Positions 1 through 6,259 of a stretch of 6,269 nt of DNA are shown piece after piece; the first letter of the stretch is position 1; every line of letters begins with the position of its first letter. The notes under the pieces were generated by a model, which was given only the letters and a program-made list of their open reading frames with translations, did no database searches and had not been told where the DNA came from. Where the stretch lies: NCBI GenBank assembly GCA_024278285.1, contig JAJRTM010000689.1:1-6269 (forward strand), in the 5' to 3' direction. The stretch comes from Planctomycetota bacterium. Lineage in GTDB: Bacteria > Planctomycetota > Planctomycetia > Planctomycetales > Planctomycetaceae. Position numbers and translations under genes: made by a program.

Positions 1-32
1 GGAAACGATCCGGTGTTGAATCACTGAAGCAA

Positions 33-131
33 ATTTCAAACTGCCTGGATGGCTCAGACGCACCGCGTCTGAGTTGCCCCGCAACAAGAAGCCGAGAATG
101 TGGTTTCCTAAGAGAAAAAAATGAAACGGTA
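33..131 (+). repeat. Left arm of a 99-base inverted repeat with tandem hairpins
   Basis: This segment reads as the reverse complement of 6161-6259, with high identity from about 47 to 131 and a weaker, gapped match from 33 to 46 that shares ATTTCA. It contains two adjacent perfect hairpins. In the first, CTCAGACGC (53-61) pairs with GCGTCTGAG (65-73) across a 3-base loop. In the second, GTTGC (73-77) pairs with GCAAC (81-85) across another 3-base loop. A conserved purine-rich stretch follows and ends in ATGAAACGGTA (121-131). Neither hairpin is followed by a T-run, so it does not look like an intrinsic terminator. It is best read as one copy of a dispersed structured intergenic repeat (REP- or MITE-like); that class is inferred. 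Confidence 0.88.
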
Positions 132-193
132 CAAAAAGAGAGGACCATTATTTTCAGGCGAGCCGAGGGTGTTAACCCCCTGGTTACTCTGCT

Positions 194-230
194 GTCACAG
201 GTCGATAGCCATTCGATACTCGAATGTGAC
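194..230. other. Bulged hairpin upstream of the operon promoter
   Basis: CATTCG (210-215) pairs with CGAATG (221-226) across a 5-base loop. The flanking GTCA (194-197) can pair with TGAC (227-230), leaving a 12-base bulge on the left side. An alternative pairing is GTCACA (194-199) with TGTGAC (225-230), which overlaps the inner stem by two bases, so the two folds compete. It lies about 48 bases upstream of the -35 element. It has no downstream T-run, so a terminator is unlikely. It could be an operator for a dimeric regulator or simply another intergenic palindrome. Confidence 0.4.
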
Positions 231-277
231 TAAAGTCAGGATCCCCTTTACCAAACACGCAAATCATCCACAAGAGA

Positions 278-305
278 TTGAATAACTCGCCTGTCATGGT
301 ATAAT
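278..305 (+). promoter_or_regulatory. Sigma-70-type promoter of the three-gene operon
   Basis: A -35-like TTGAAT (278-283) is separated by 16 bases from a perfect -10 box TATAAT (300-305). The -10 is preceded by TGG, giving the extended -10 form TGnTATAAT. Transcription would be expected to begin near 311-313. This argues against the GTG at 312 as the start codon and favours ATG 348/351, leaving a leader of about 36 bases. No other candidate promoter of this quality was seen in the window. Confidence 0.75.
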
Positions 306-334
306 GTACGTGTGTATATTTTCGCGTTAGGAAT

Positions 335-344
335 GGGAGCGAGG
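335..344 (+). promoter_or_regulatory. Ribosome binding site that decides the first start
   Basis: GGGAG (335-339) lies 8 bases before ATG 348 and 11 before ATG 351; GAGG (341-344) lies 3 and 6 bases before them. The earlier in-frame candidates, GTG 312 and ATG 333, have no comparable well-spaced site, and 312 coincides with the predicted transcription start. Confidence 0.6.
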
Positions 345-347
345 TGG

Positions 348-992
348 ATGATGGATGATGAGTTTCAATCTTTGGATTTGCTGGCGTGTTACAGTCCGAG
401 TTGGACCGGGCGGGCGATCAGTTATGGGACCGCTTCGCTGCTGGCGCCACAGCGGTTGCGAATCGGGCCGTCGCATATCGCGGTGATCTGTCAGTATCAC
501 GGGTCGCCGGTCTGGGTGGAATCGACAACGCTCAGCCCGCATCCCTGCGTGATCCTCCAACGCCCCATCAACGGCGTGCAGGCTCACTTACCCGAACTGC
601 GAATTCAAGATTATATTCGTGAAGGAGGGCATGTCGATTTGTATCGACTTTCTCCGATTGATCGTCTTGGAAAGAAGGAATCGAAATTGCTGAGCCGAAT
701 TCTCATCCAGCATTTTATCGGCAAAGAAGTTACTTACGATATGGGTGGCGCCTTACTTTCCGGAACACGGTTATTCAAACGGACCCGGCTGCTGCCCCGC
801 GCAGATTTGAACGAGCTGTTTTGTTCAGAACTTGTTGCAGCCGTGCTGATGCGATTGAATCGGATGAATCGTGATAATCCAACACGCTACAACCCCGCGT
901 GCCTGTTGCGTCAACTGGTGCGCGAAGGAACCTTTCAATTTGAACGAGAATTTAATTCAGAACTCAAGATGCAGGAGATGGTAAACAGATGA
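348..992 (+). CDS. Permuted papain-like cysteine hydrolase (YaeF/YiiX, C92-like)
   Basis: The 214-residue product shows the three-part pattern of circularly permuted papain-fold (NlpC/P60-like) enzymes. A His comes first (His43 in GPSHIAVI), then an acidic residue (Glu58 in VWVEST), and the nucleophile Cys last (Cys159 in LFCSELVAA). A Tyr-Asp pair followed by Gly-Gly (130-134) precedes the Cys, as in YiiX-type proteins. Characterised relatives of this fold cleave amide or thioester bonds in peptidoglycan peptides or lipids; the substrate here is unknown. No signal peptide is visible, so it may act in the cytoplasm or leave with help. The start at ATG 348 (ATG 351 is equally possible) is chosen from the promoter and Shine-Dalgarno positions. 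The frame stays open upstream to GTG 312 (226 residues). It is the first gene of the operon and overlaps the next by ATGA. The family call is fairly secure; the role is not. Confidence 0.8.
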   Translation: MMDDEFQSLDLLACYSPSWTGRAISYGTASLLAPQRLRIGPSHIAVICQYHGSPVWVESTTLSPHPCVILQRPINGVQAHLPELRIQDYIREGGHVDLYRLSPIDRLGKKESKLLSRILIQHFIGKEVTYDMGGALLSGTRLFKRTRLLPRADLNELFCSELVAAVLMRLNRMNRDNPTRYNPACLLRQLVREGTFQFEREFNSELKMQEMVNR

Positions 993-2278
993 AAACAAGA
1001 GATATTCTTATCGCCATATTGGCTATCACAAATGGAATCGGCATCTCTCTGCTTGCAGGAGAGCGGGACGCAGTTGTTCAATTTGATGGCTGCACCGGTT
1101 TTGTCGTGGAAGGGAATTTGCTCGTCACCGCTAAGCATTGCCAACATCCGCAATCAGTGAAAGTGAATGTGCAAAAACAAACCGTGACCGCTCACAAGGT
1201 ATTCACAACACCTCAAAAAGATGGCCCTGTTGTTTTCCGCCTGGAAGGTGGTCCGTTTGAAAGTTTGAAGATTGCAAATGAGCCGCCCAAAGTGGAAGAC
1301 GCGGTCTATTCACTCGGCTATCCGGGCGGGCATTGGGCACGTATTGAAGGGGAAATTATCGGCGGAAATGGTGTCGATTTGAATTACACCAATCATCGTG
1401 TCGCGACCGGAAACAGCGGCGGTCCGTTGCTGAATGCCCAGGGAGAAGTGATCGGGATCGCGCTGCATGTGGATGCCGATTTAAGTGTGCATCGATCCGG
1501 ATTCGCCGGTTGGAAAGTGACGTACGATGCGATTATCCAGGCAAAAAAAGGTTCTTTTATCAGCGAGCAGCCTGCTCAGCAACAAAGCGTTGTTGTTGTC
1601 TTTTCAACGGAAAACTGTAGTCCCTGCAAACAACTGGAGCAGGATGTTCAAGCGGGGCATTTCGATGACTACCAATTTCGGTTTGTGAAGTGGGATCGGA
1701 AATCAAAACGATGGAGCGAGCCGGGATTGTATCAGGAATTCTGGAACACGGCTGAGCCTGAAATGAAAAACCTGACCTTCCCCACGATCTGGATCAAGGG
1801 AACGAAGCAATATCGAGTTGGGTATAACAGAGCAAGACGCGGCGGATTACTCGGCTGGCTTTCGACGGTGTTTCGTCATCTGTTTGAGGGAATTCTCGGA
1901 CGCGAAGAAGCACCGCCACTCGAACTTCCTCAAGTCCCACCAATACCCGAACAAGAACCAGGACAAGATACAGATACAGAAGAGCTTTCAAAAAACGATT
2001 CTGCTGTTCAGCAATTACTCAAAAATCTTAAAATATTACGCGAAGAAGCGTTGCAGACAAAAGCAGATCTGGAAACCTTCAAGCAATCGGGCGTGATCGG
2101 AAAAATCAAAACGATCGCGTTATTGAAATCGGACAAAAAGAAAACGCTGGAACAGGTTTCAAAAGTAAAACGCGACGTCGAAGCGATTCGTAGTGGCCTC
2201 CGCGAGCAACCGATGCAATTCCTGTGGGGATTGTTCGGCTTACTTTCCGGCCTGGCACAAAAAAGATTTCTCGATTAA
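989..2278 (+). CDS. Exported trypsin-like protease fused to a thioredoxin-like domain and coiled-coil tail
   Basis: The product has 429 residues. Residues 1-24 look like a signal peptide (Lys/Arg, then a hydrophobic run ending SLLAG). A trypsin-fold domain follows (about 28-185) with the triad His50 (TAKHC), probable Asp78 (KDGPVVF) and Ser143 (GNSGGP). Cys35 and Cys51 match the disulfide that flanks the catalytic His in chymotrypsin-like enzymes. Residues about 199-290 resemble thioredoxin: a beta strand (VVVVF), the redox motif CSPC (210-213) and a cis-proline motif TFPT (Pro265). These four are the protein's only cysteines. A Pro/Glu-rich acidic linker (307-335) leads to a Lys/Glu-rich coiled coil (about 335-405) and a short hydrophobic C-terminal segment (409-423) that could hold it to a membrane. 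Its start overlaps the previous stop (ATGA), and AGGAG (973-977) lies 11 bases upstream, so translational coupling is likely. The domain calls are firm; the substrate and the purpose of the fusion are unknown. Confidence 0.85.
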   Translation: MKTRDILIAILAITNGIGISLLAGERDAVVQFDGCTGFVVEGNLLVTAKHCQHPQSVKVNVQKQTVTAHKVFTTPQKDGPVVFRLEGGPFESLKIANEPPKVEDAVYSLGYPGGHWARIEGEIIGGNGVDLNYTNHRVATGNSGGPLLNAQGEVIGIALHVDADLSVHRSGFAGWKVTYDAIIQAKKGSFISEQPAQQQSVVVVFSTENCSPCKQLEQDVQAGHFDDYQFRFVKWDRKSKRWSEPGLYQEFWNTAEPEMKNLTFPTIWIKGTKQYRVGYNRARRGGLLGWLSTVFRHLFEGILGREEAPPLELPQVPPIPEQEPGQDTDTEELSKNDSAVQQLLKNLKILREEALQTKADLETFKQSGVIGKIKTIALLKSDKKKTLEQVSKVKRDVEAIRSGLREQPMQFLWGLFGLLSGLAQKRFLD

Positions 2279-2294
2279 ACCAAAGGAATATTCG

Positions 2295-2564
2295 ATGACA
2301 ACAATTGCAGGTTTTTTAGCAACGCTCGCTGTTTCGCATCTGGGAGGTTCTGCCCTGGGAGGGCTGCTGGTTCGCTTTGGCTTTCTTGGGTTTGGCACCA
2401 AAATGAAAATCGCCCGTCACACATTAAAAGTCGGTAAAGCGCTACGAGCCGCCTTCAATAAGCAGCCAACCACACAAAACCGAACCGAACTACAACGCTG
2501 GCTCAAAGAAAACGATCCACAAAACGAATTGAATTTGGGTGACGGAATCAACAATCTCTCCTGA
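2295..2564 (+). CDS. Small Gly-rich basic membrane-associated protein, function unknown
   Basis: I do not recognise a family for this 89-residue protein. Residues 3-34 are hydrophobic and rich in glycine (Gly17, 18, 22, 23, 29, 32, 34), consistent with one helix or a tight helical hairpin in or on a membrane. Residues 36-56 are strongly basic and amphipathic (KMKIARHTLKVGKALR). The C-terminal third (58-89) is polar. The ATG at 2295 is chosen because AAAGGAA (2282-2288) sits 6 bases upstream and the gene then begins 16 bases after the protease stop. The same frame runs open further back into the protease gene, but those codons are a shadow of it. It closes the operon and probably works with the protease, whose own tail ends in a similar hydrophobic Gly/Leu segment. 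A holin-like or anchoring role is possible but not shown. Confidence 0.7.
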   Translation: MTTIAGFLATLAVSHLGGSALGGLLVRFGFLGFGTKMKIARHTLKVGKALRAAFNKQPTTQNRTELQRWLKENDPQNELNLGDGINNLS

Positions 2565-2581
2565 CGGTGTGATTGATCTCT

Positions 2582-5500
2582 TTACCCGGCAAGCAATTGT
2601 TTTTCCTGGGCGTGGAGTTGGGGGAGCCAGGTTGGTTCGATCCCTTGTTGCTTGAACAGAGTTGCGAGGTGATTGTGGCAGGTGAAGAAGAGGATCTGTT
2701 TGTTTTTTGCGAATTCGATCAGCGTTTTCACCGCCGCTTCGGTACGAACTTGATCGAAGTTAACGCAGATATCATCCAGGACAATCGGCAGTTCAATCCC
2801 CTGCTTGGCAAATAGATCGATCAGAGCCATGCGAACCGCCAGGAAAAGCTGTTCGCGGGTGCCGTCGCTGAGTTCAGAAATCTGGCGGACGGAGCCATCT
2901 TTTTCATGAATAAGCAGTTCTTGCGAACCGAATGGCGTGCGAACTTGTTCGTAACGTCCGCAGGTTAATTGAAGCAGATAATGGGAAGCCCGCGCGAGCG
3001 TTTCCGGTTGGTAATCTCGTTCGAGCTGTTCGGTCATTTCTGAAAACGCGGAGGTCGCGAGTCGAGAGGATTGCCAATCTCGCAAGGTAACATGAGCACG
3101 ATCAAGCAGACGAGCCTGGCGGGTTTTCAGGTCGGCCAAAGTGGTGTCACTTTCAATCGCTGCCCGCGATTGTCTGATACGACCAAGCTGCTGATGCGAC
3201 TGTTCGAGATCGTTTTCCAGTTCTTCAATTTCCAGGCCGATCATTTCGATTCGTTCCTGTGTTTGTTGCGGTTGGAATTGCAGTAAATCTTCTTCGACAA
3301 TCGCCAAGTTTGGTTCTTCCTGGGCCAGCGTGGCGAGTTGATCGTTCAGGTCATCAATTTGTGTGCGCAGGTTTTGTAATTGTTGAAGCTGCTGGGCGTT
3401 GGAATGGAATTGTTCTCTTGTTTTTGCATGCCCCTTTTTCAATAGAGCTTGCAGATTCACCTTTTCGATACGCAGGTTTCCACGGACAGCTTCGAGTTCT
3501 TCTTTGAGTTCATTGTATTCTTTTTTGCGTTTCAGGTAAGAATCCTTCACTTGTTCGTATTCATCAAGCAACGTTTCCCAATAAGAAAGAGTTTGTGTCA
3601 GCGTGCGATGTTGCTGATCTTTCAGTTGCATTCGTTGAGAGATTTGTCCCATCTGTTCTTTGAACAGCGACAGGATTTCTGAATGGCGTTGAATATCTTC
3701 CTTCGAGGCGTTCCATTTGGCGAGTGTTTGTTTCAGGTCGCCAGCGCGCTGCCAATCTTCGAACGCTTCGGTGGTGCGGATGGTTTCTTTCAAGCGGAGA
3801 GTTTTCAAAAGATCGCACCAGGTTTGCCGGGCGGCACTGGCTTCTCGCTGGTAGTCGCCTAGTTTTCCGCGATGTGCTGAGAGCTTTTTTCTTGTCCGTT
3901 TGATTCTCTGTTCATCGCGAGCCAACTGTTCCAGTTCCGTCAGTTTTTGTGTTGCCTGTCGAATCAGTTCGGCTTCTGTTTGATTTTTGCGATTATTTTG
4001 CAGGTCCGCAGGGAGTAATTTTCGACTGGAAGAAACGCCGGTGATTAAGGCAATCTGGTTTCGTGTTTTTTCAAGTTCGAACTGGCATTGATCGATTTCT
4101 TCATTCAATTTGTATTGTAATTCGGTATCGTTTTGCTCGTAATGCAACCGCATCGCCCAGGCGAGACCGGTTCCCATGATGCCGGTCAGTACGTAGATGG
4201 CACCGACGAGCCAACTGGCTTGAATACCTTTGAACAACCCTGCCACAACGAAGAAGCCGCCAGCCATGAAGAAGAGAGTGAGCATCAAAGAAGCCCACCA
4301 CGGCAATTCTGCACCTTCCTGAAGTTTGATAAGCTGAGATTGCGCACTGCGAATTCGTTGATCGTATTCAGATTCCTGAATGCGGAGTTTGGTCAACTTT
4401 TCGAGATCACGAAGCCGTTGATTTGCCTTCTGGACGGCTTGATCAATCGAGGTGATGTTCTGTTTTTTGAATTGCTCCTGGAGTTCCAGTTGCCGATTAT
4501 GATTCCCATCGGCCAGTTTTTGATACCGTCTGCGATACCGCGCCCGGCGTCTGAGTGAATTCTGATAATCCCGTGCTGCGGTGACTAATTTCAGATGTGC
4601 CTGGGGTGAAGTATCAATTTGATCGAGTTTATCGAGTGACCAGCCGGGGCCGGCTGATTGAAGTTTTTCATCCAGTTCGGCGCGGAGCATGGAAGCATCT
4701 GCAGTGACATCAGCCAAGTGCCGTTCAGCCGTTTCGACCATCGATTTCAAATCGATCAACGCACGGATGCCGCTGGCATGCTCCCGCAATTCGTAGCTTT
4801 TGCGTTCTACCTGCAACTGTTGTTTAACCTTGGCTTGCTGATCAAGTAGCGACTCTTCCTTGTGGCTCAATTGGGCAATGTTCTGCTCGATTGTTTCGAG
4901 TTGGCGCAAGCCATCAGTCGGGAAGCTGGAGAGGGCGTTGAGTCGTTCATGCTGTGCTGTTAATTCGCGGTGACGTTTCCACGGTTTCCAGACACGGCTT
5001 AAATAGCGATAGTTTCCCTGCTCGCGGCGTAACTGTTCGAGTCGGTGTTTCCGCTCGGCTTGTTTTTTCTCCAGCGATTTCTGTTCTTCGAGGCTGCGTT
5101 CATATTGCGTGAGTACATTATCGGCTCGCCCCAAAGCCTGGGTGAGAGAGTTGTATTGCCCGGAAAGATCGAACAGTTTTCCCTGATCGTGCTTTTCATC
5201 AACCAGATTTTCTGCAAATTGGCGTGTTTGATAACCGGCACCAAGCAGTTGCTGTCCGACGGCCCCGAGTGATGTTCCATAAATGTATTCGCTGATTTGC
5301 TCTGACTGTAGCGTGCCTAGTTCCCGCAGTTCTTTCAAGCCGAGCGTGTAAATGGTGCGGTAAACATCGGCATCGACATTTTGCAGGATTTTCTCTTCAA
5401 ACTTTTCTGGTGTCAGCACATGATTTTTGTGTGAAACGAGAAATGATTGACGACCATTTTCTTCGATTCGCCGGGTCAGTTCGTAATGCTCGCCATGATG

Positions 5501-5725
5501 TTTTACGCGCAGCGTACCACCCCAACCGTCTGTTCGATCACTCCCTTGAGAGGTGATCAAACCGGCAGCCGGGTATCCGTATAAAACGCCGCGGATAAAG
5601 CGGAGCAATGTCGATTTACCGGCTTCGTTTGGCCCGTGAATCAGGCTGATTCCTTTTTTGCGAACCGGCAACAGTAAATCGTTCCAACTGCCGAATTGTT
5701 CAATTAAAATATCCGTAATTTTCAT
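2582..5725 (-). CDS. YhaN-like SMC/Rad50-type AAA ATPase with central membrane hairpin
   Basis: The 1047-residue product opens with the YhaN-type N-terminus and Walker A GPNEAGKS (31-38). It ends with the ABC signature LSDGT (952-956), Walker B-like IVLDD (Asp984, Asp985) and a switch His (His1017 in FFTCHNHL), so both half-sites of a Rad50/SbcC-like ATP-binding head are present. Long Gln/Glu/Lys/Arg-rich coiled coils fill about 195-470 and 530-900. Between them lie two hydrophobic helices (about 476-499 and 503-526), where Rad50/SbcC would carry a zinc hook; no CxxC is present anywhere in the chain. YhaN relatives are usually encoded next to a Mre11/SbcD-like nuclease (YhaO) and are thought to act in DNA processing. 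No such gene is visible in the 544 bases upstream. AGGGAG (5732-5737) lies 6 bases before the ATG and supports the start. The gene converges on the operon with a 17-base gap. Family is secure; function is inferred. Confidence 0.9.
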   Translation of the reverse strand: MKITDILIEQFGSWNDLLLPVRKKGISLIHGPNEAGKSTLLRFIRGVLYGYPAAGLITSQGSDRTDGWGGTLRVKHHGEHYELTRRIEENGRQSFLVSHKNHVLTPEKFEEKILQNVDADVYRTIYTLGLKELRELGTLQSEQISEYIYGTSLGAVGQQLLGAGYQTRQFAENLVDEKHDQGKLFDLSGQYNSLTQALGRADNVLTQYERSLEEQKSLEKKQAERKHRLEQLRREQGNYRYLSRVWKPWKRHRELTAQHERLNALSSFPTDGLRQLETIEQNIAQLSHKEESLLDQQAKVKQQLQVERKSYELREHASGIRALIDLKSMVETAERHLADVTADASMLRAELDEKLQSAGPGWSLDKLDQIDTSPQAHLKLVTAARDYQNSLRRRARYRRRYQKLADGNHNRQLELQEQFKKQNITSIDQAVQKANQRLRDLEKLTKLRIQESEYDQRIRSAQSQLIKLQEGAELPWWASLMLTLFFMAGGFFVVAGLFKGIQASWLVGAIYVLTGIMGTGLAWAMRLHYEQNDTELQYKLNEEIDQCQFELEKTRNQIALITGVSSSRKLLPADLQNNRKNQTEAELIRQATQKLTELEQLARDEQRIKRTRKKLSAHRGKLGDYQREASAARQTWCDLLKTLRLKETIRTTEAFEDWQRAGDLKQTLAKWNASKEDIQRHSEILSLFKEQMGQISQRMQLKDQQHRTLTQTLSYWETLLDEYEQVKDSYLKRKKEYNELKEELEAVRGNLRIEKVNLQALLKKGHAKTREQFHSNAQQLQQLQNLRTQIDDLNDQLATLAQEEPNLAIVEEDLLQFQPQQTQERIEMIGLEIEELENDLEQSHQQLGRIRQSRAAIESDTTLADLKTRQARLLDRAHVTLRDWQSSRLATSAFSEMTEQLERDYQPETLARASHYLLQLTCGRYEQVRTPFGSQELLIHEKDGSVRQISELSDGTREQLFLAVRMALIDLFAKQGIELPIVLDDICVNFDQVRTEAAVKTLIEFAKNKQILFFTCHNHLATLFKQQGIEPTWLPQLHAQEKQLLAG

Positions 5726-5789
5726 CGACCGCTCCCTGGTCTTGCCCTGATAATAACTAAATTGATGTTGTTGTTTTTTTGTTGGGTGC

Positions 5790-5808
5790 CACGGCTCTGT
5801 GAGCCGTG
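5790..5808. repeat. Short perfect hairpin in intergenic DNA
   Basis: CACGGCTC (5790-5797) pairs with GAGCCGTG (5801-5808) across a TGT loop. It lies 65 bases upstream of the ATPase start. On the plus strand a T-run (5774-5780) precedes rather than follows it, and on the minus strand it is followed by A-rich DNA, so it fits an intrinsic terminator in neither direction. It shares the long-stem, 3-base-loop design of the hairpins in the flanking inverted repeat but not their sequence. It is probably another member of the genome's palindromic intergenic repeats. Confidence 0.6.
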
Positions 5809-5909
5809 CGAATGGAATTCATACTACCCTGTAACTATTCAGCGATGTTTAAGAAACCTTTATTTATTCAAGCTGCTTTTTTGAATGAACAGAACTTGAA
5901 TCGCAATGA

Positions 5910-6099
5910 ACCACGAAAAGAACGAAAAACACGAAAGAAGAAAAAATCGTTTAACGGCAAGCCGAAGGCGACTGCGTCAACCGGTTTGCTTGATGGGAAG
6001 ATATCGAACCGCGAATAAACGTGAATTTTCGCGAATTAATTTCAGGTATCGTTCCTGTTTCATTTTCCTTCTTTCTTGATACCTTGGTCTGTTCGTGGT
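5910..6099. repeat. Degenerate palindromic element with ACCACGAA / TTCGTGGT ends
   Basis: ACCACGAA (5910-5917), followed by A-rich CGAA-type units and GAAAGAAG, is mirrored on the opposite strand by a segment ending in TTCGTGGT (6092-6099). Read in reverse complement, that arm also carries AGA and GAAAGAAG about one base out of register, so roughly 38 bases at each end form a decayed inverted repeat. Near the middle, CGCGAA (6010-6015) faces TTCGCG (6028-6033) across 12 bases. CCACGAA/CGCGAA-type motifs recur, from memory, in planctomycete and related intergenic DNA. The open frame through here (5806-6018) is low in complexity and is not treated as a gene. Confidence 0.45.
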
Positions 6100-6111
6100 G
6101 AAAAAACAGTT

Positions 6112-6127
6112 CGTAGGATCCGCTACG
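6112..6127. repeat. Small hairpin around a GGATCC palindrome
   Basis: CGTAG (6112-6116) pairs with CTACG (6123-6127) across six bases that overlap GGATCC (6116-6121). The 9-base word TTCGTAGGA beginning at 6110 recurs at 6180-6188 inside the right repeat arm, while the left arm lacks it, which hints at local rearrangement or repeat nesting. No function is evident. Confidence 0.4.
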
Positions 6128-6160
6128 TCAGGGCTGGATAAGAATCGCCCCCTGCTTTAT

Positions 6161-6259
6161 TACCGTTTCATGTTTTTTCTTCGTAGGAAACCATATTCTC
6201 GGCTTCTTGTTGCGGTGCAACTCAGACGCGATGCGTCTGAGCCATCCCTGTTGTGAAAT
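6161..6259 (-). repeat. Right arm of the 99-base inverted repeat with tandem hairpins
   Basis: This is the inverted copy of 33-131. It keeps both hairpins intact: CTCAGACGC (6221-6229) with GCGTCTGAG (6233-6241), and GTTGC (6209-6213) with GCAAC (6217-6221), each around a 3-base loop. In the strongly conserved part the arms differ by three substitutions plus small changes in the A-rich tract. Two of the substitutions lie in hairpin loops. This copy is also bounded by imperfect terminal inverted repeats, TTACCGTTTCAT (6160-6171) against ATGATACCGTAA (6258-6269), matching at 10 of 12 positions, which gives a MITE-like unit of about 110 bases. No encoded transposase is present, so any movement would have to be in trans. 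Confidence 0.88.

Noticed and set aside
53..85. Intrinsic terminator formed by the tandem hairpins of the repeat arms
   Set aside because: No T-run follows on either strand in either copy, and the structure is duplicated in inverted orientation away from gene ends.
312..347. N-terminal extension of the first gene from GTG 312 or ATG 333
   Set aside because: The predicted transcription start falls at about 311-313, and the good Shine-Dalgarno sequence serves ATG 348/351; the extension adds no recognisable domain sequence.
2193..2294. Cys-rich N-terminal extension of the small third gene
   Set aside because: It lies wholly within or just after the protease gene in another frame; ATG 2295 has an excellent ribosome binding site and ordinary spacing.
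2565..2581. Bidirectional terminator between the convergent genes
   Set aside because: Only 17 bases separate the stop codons and they contain no hairpin; termination must lie within the opposing genes or be factor-dependent.
5750..5755. TATTAT as a -10 box for the minus-strand ATPase gene
   Set aside because: No -35-like sequence is found 16-18 bases upstream (the area is A-rich on that strand), so the match is not better than chance in AT-rich DNA.
5910..5947. CRISPR-like array from the repeated CGAA words
   Set aside because: The units are only 4-8 bases, irregular in spacing and A-rich, without unique spacers or cas genes.
5806..6018. Open reading frame of 70 codons (GTG start) in the right intergenic region
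   Set aside because: It begins inside the 5790-5808 hairpin, runs through the A-rich repeat so that its C-terminal half is Lys/Arg/Asn low-complexity sequence, has no clear ribosome binding site, and resembles no family I recognise.
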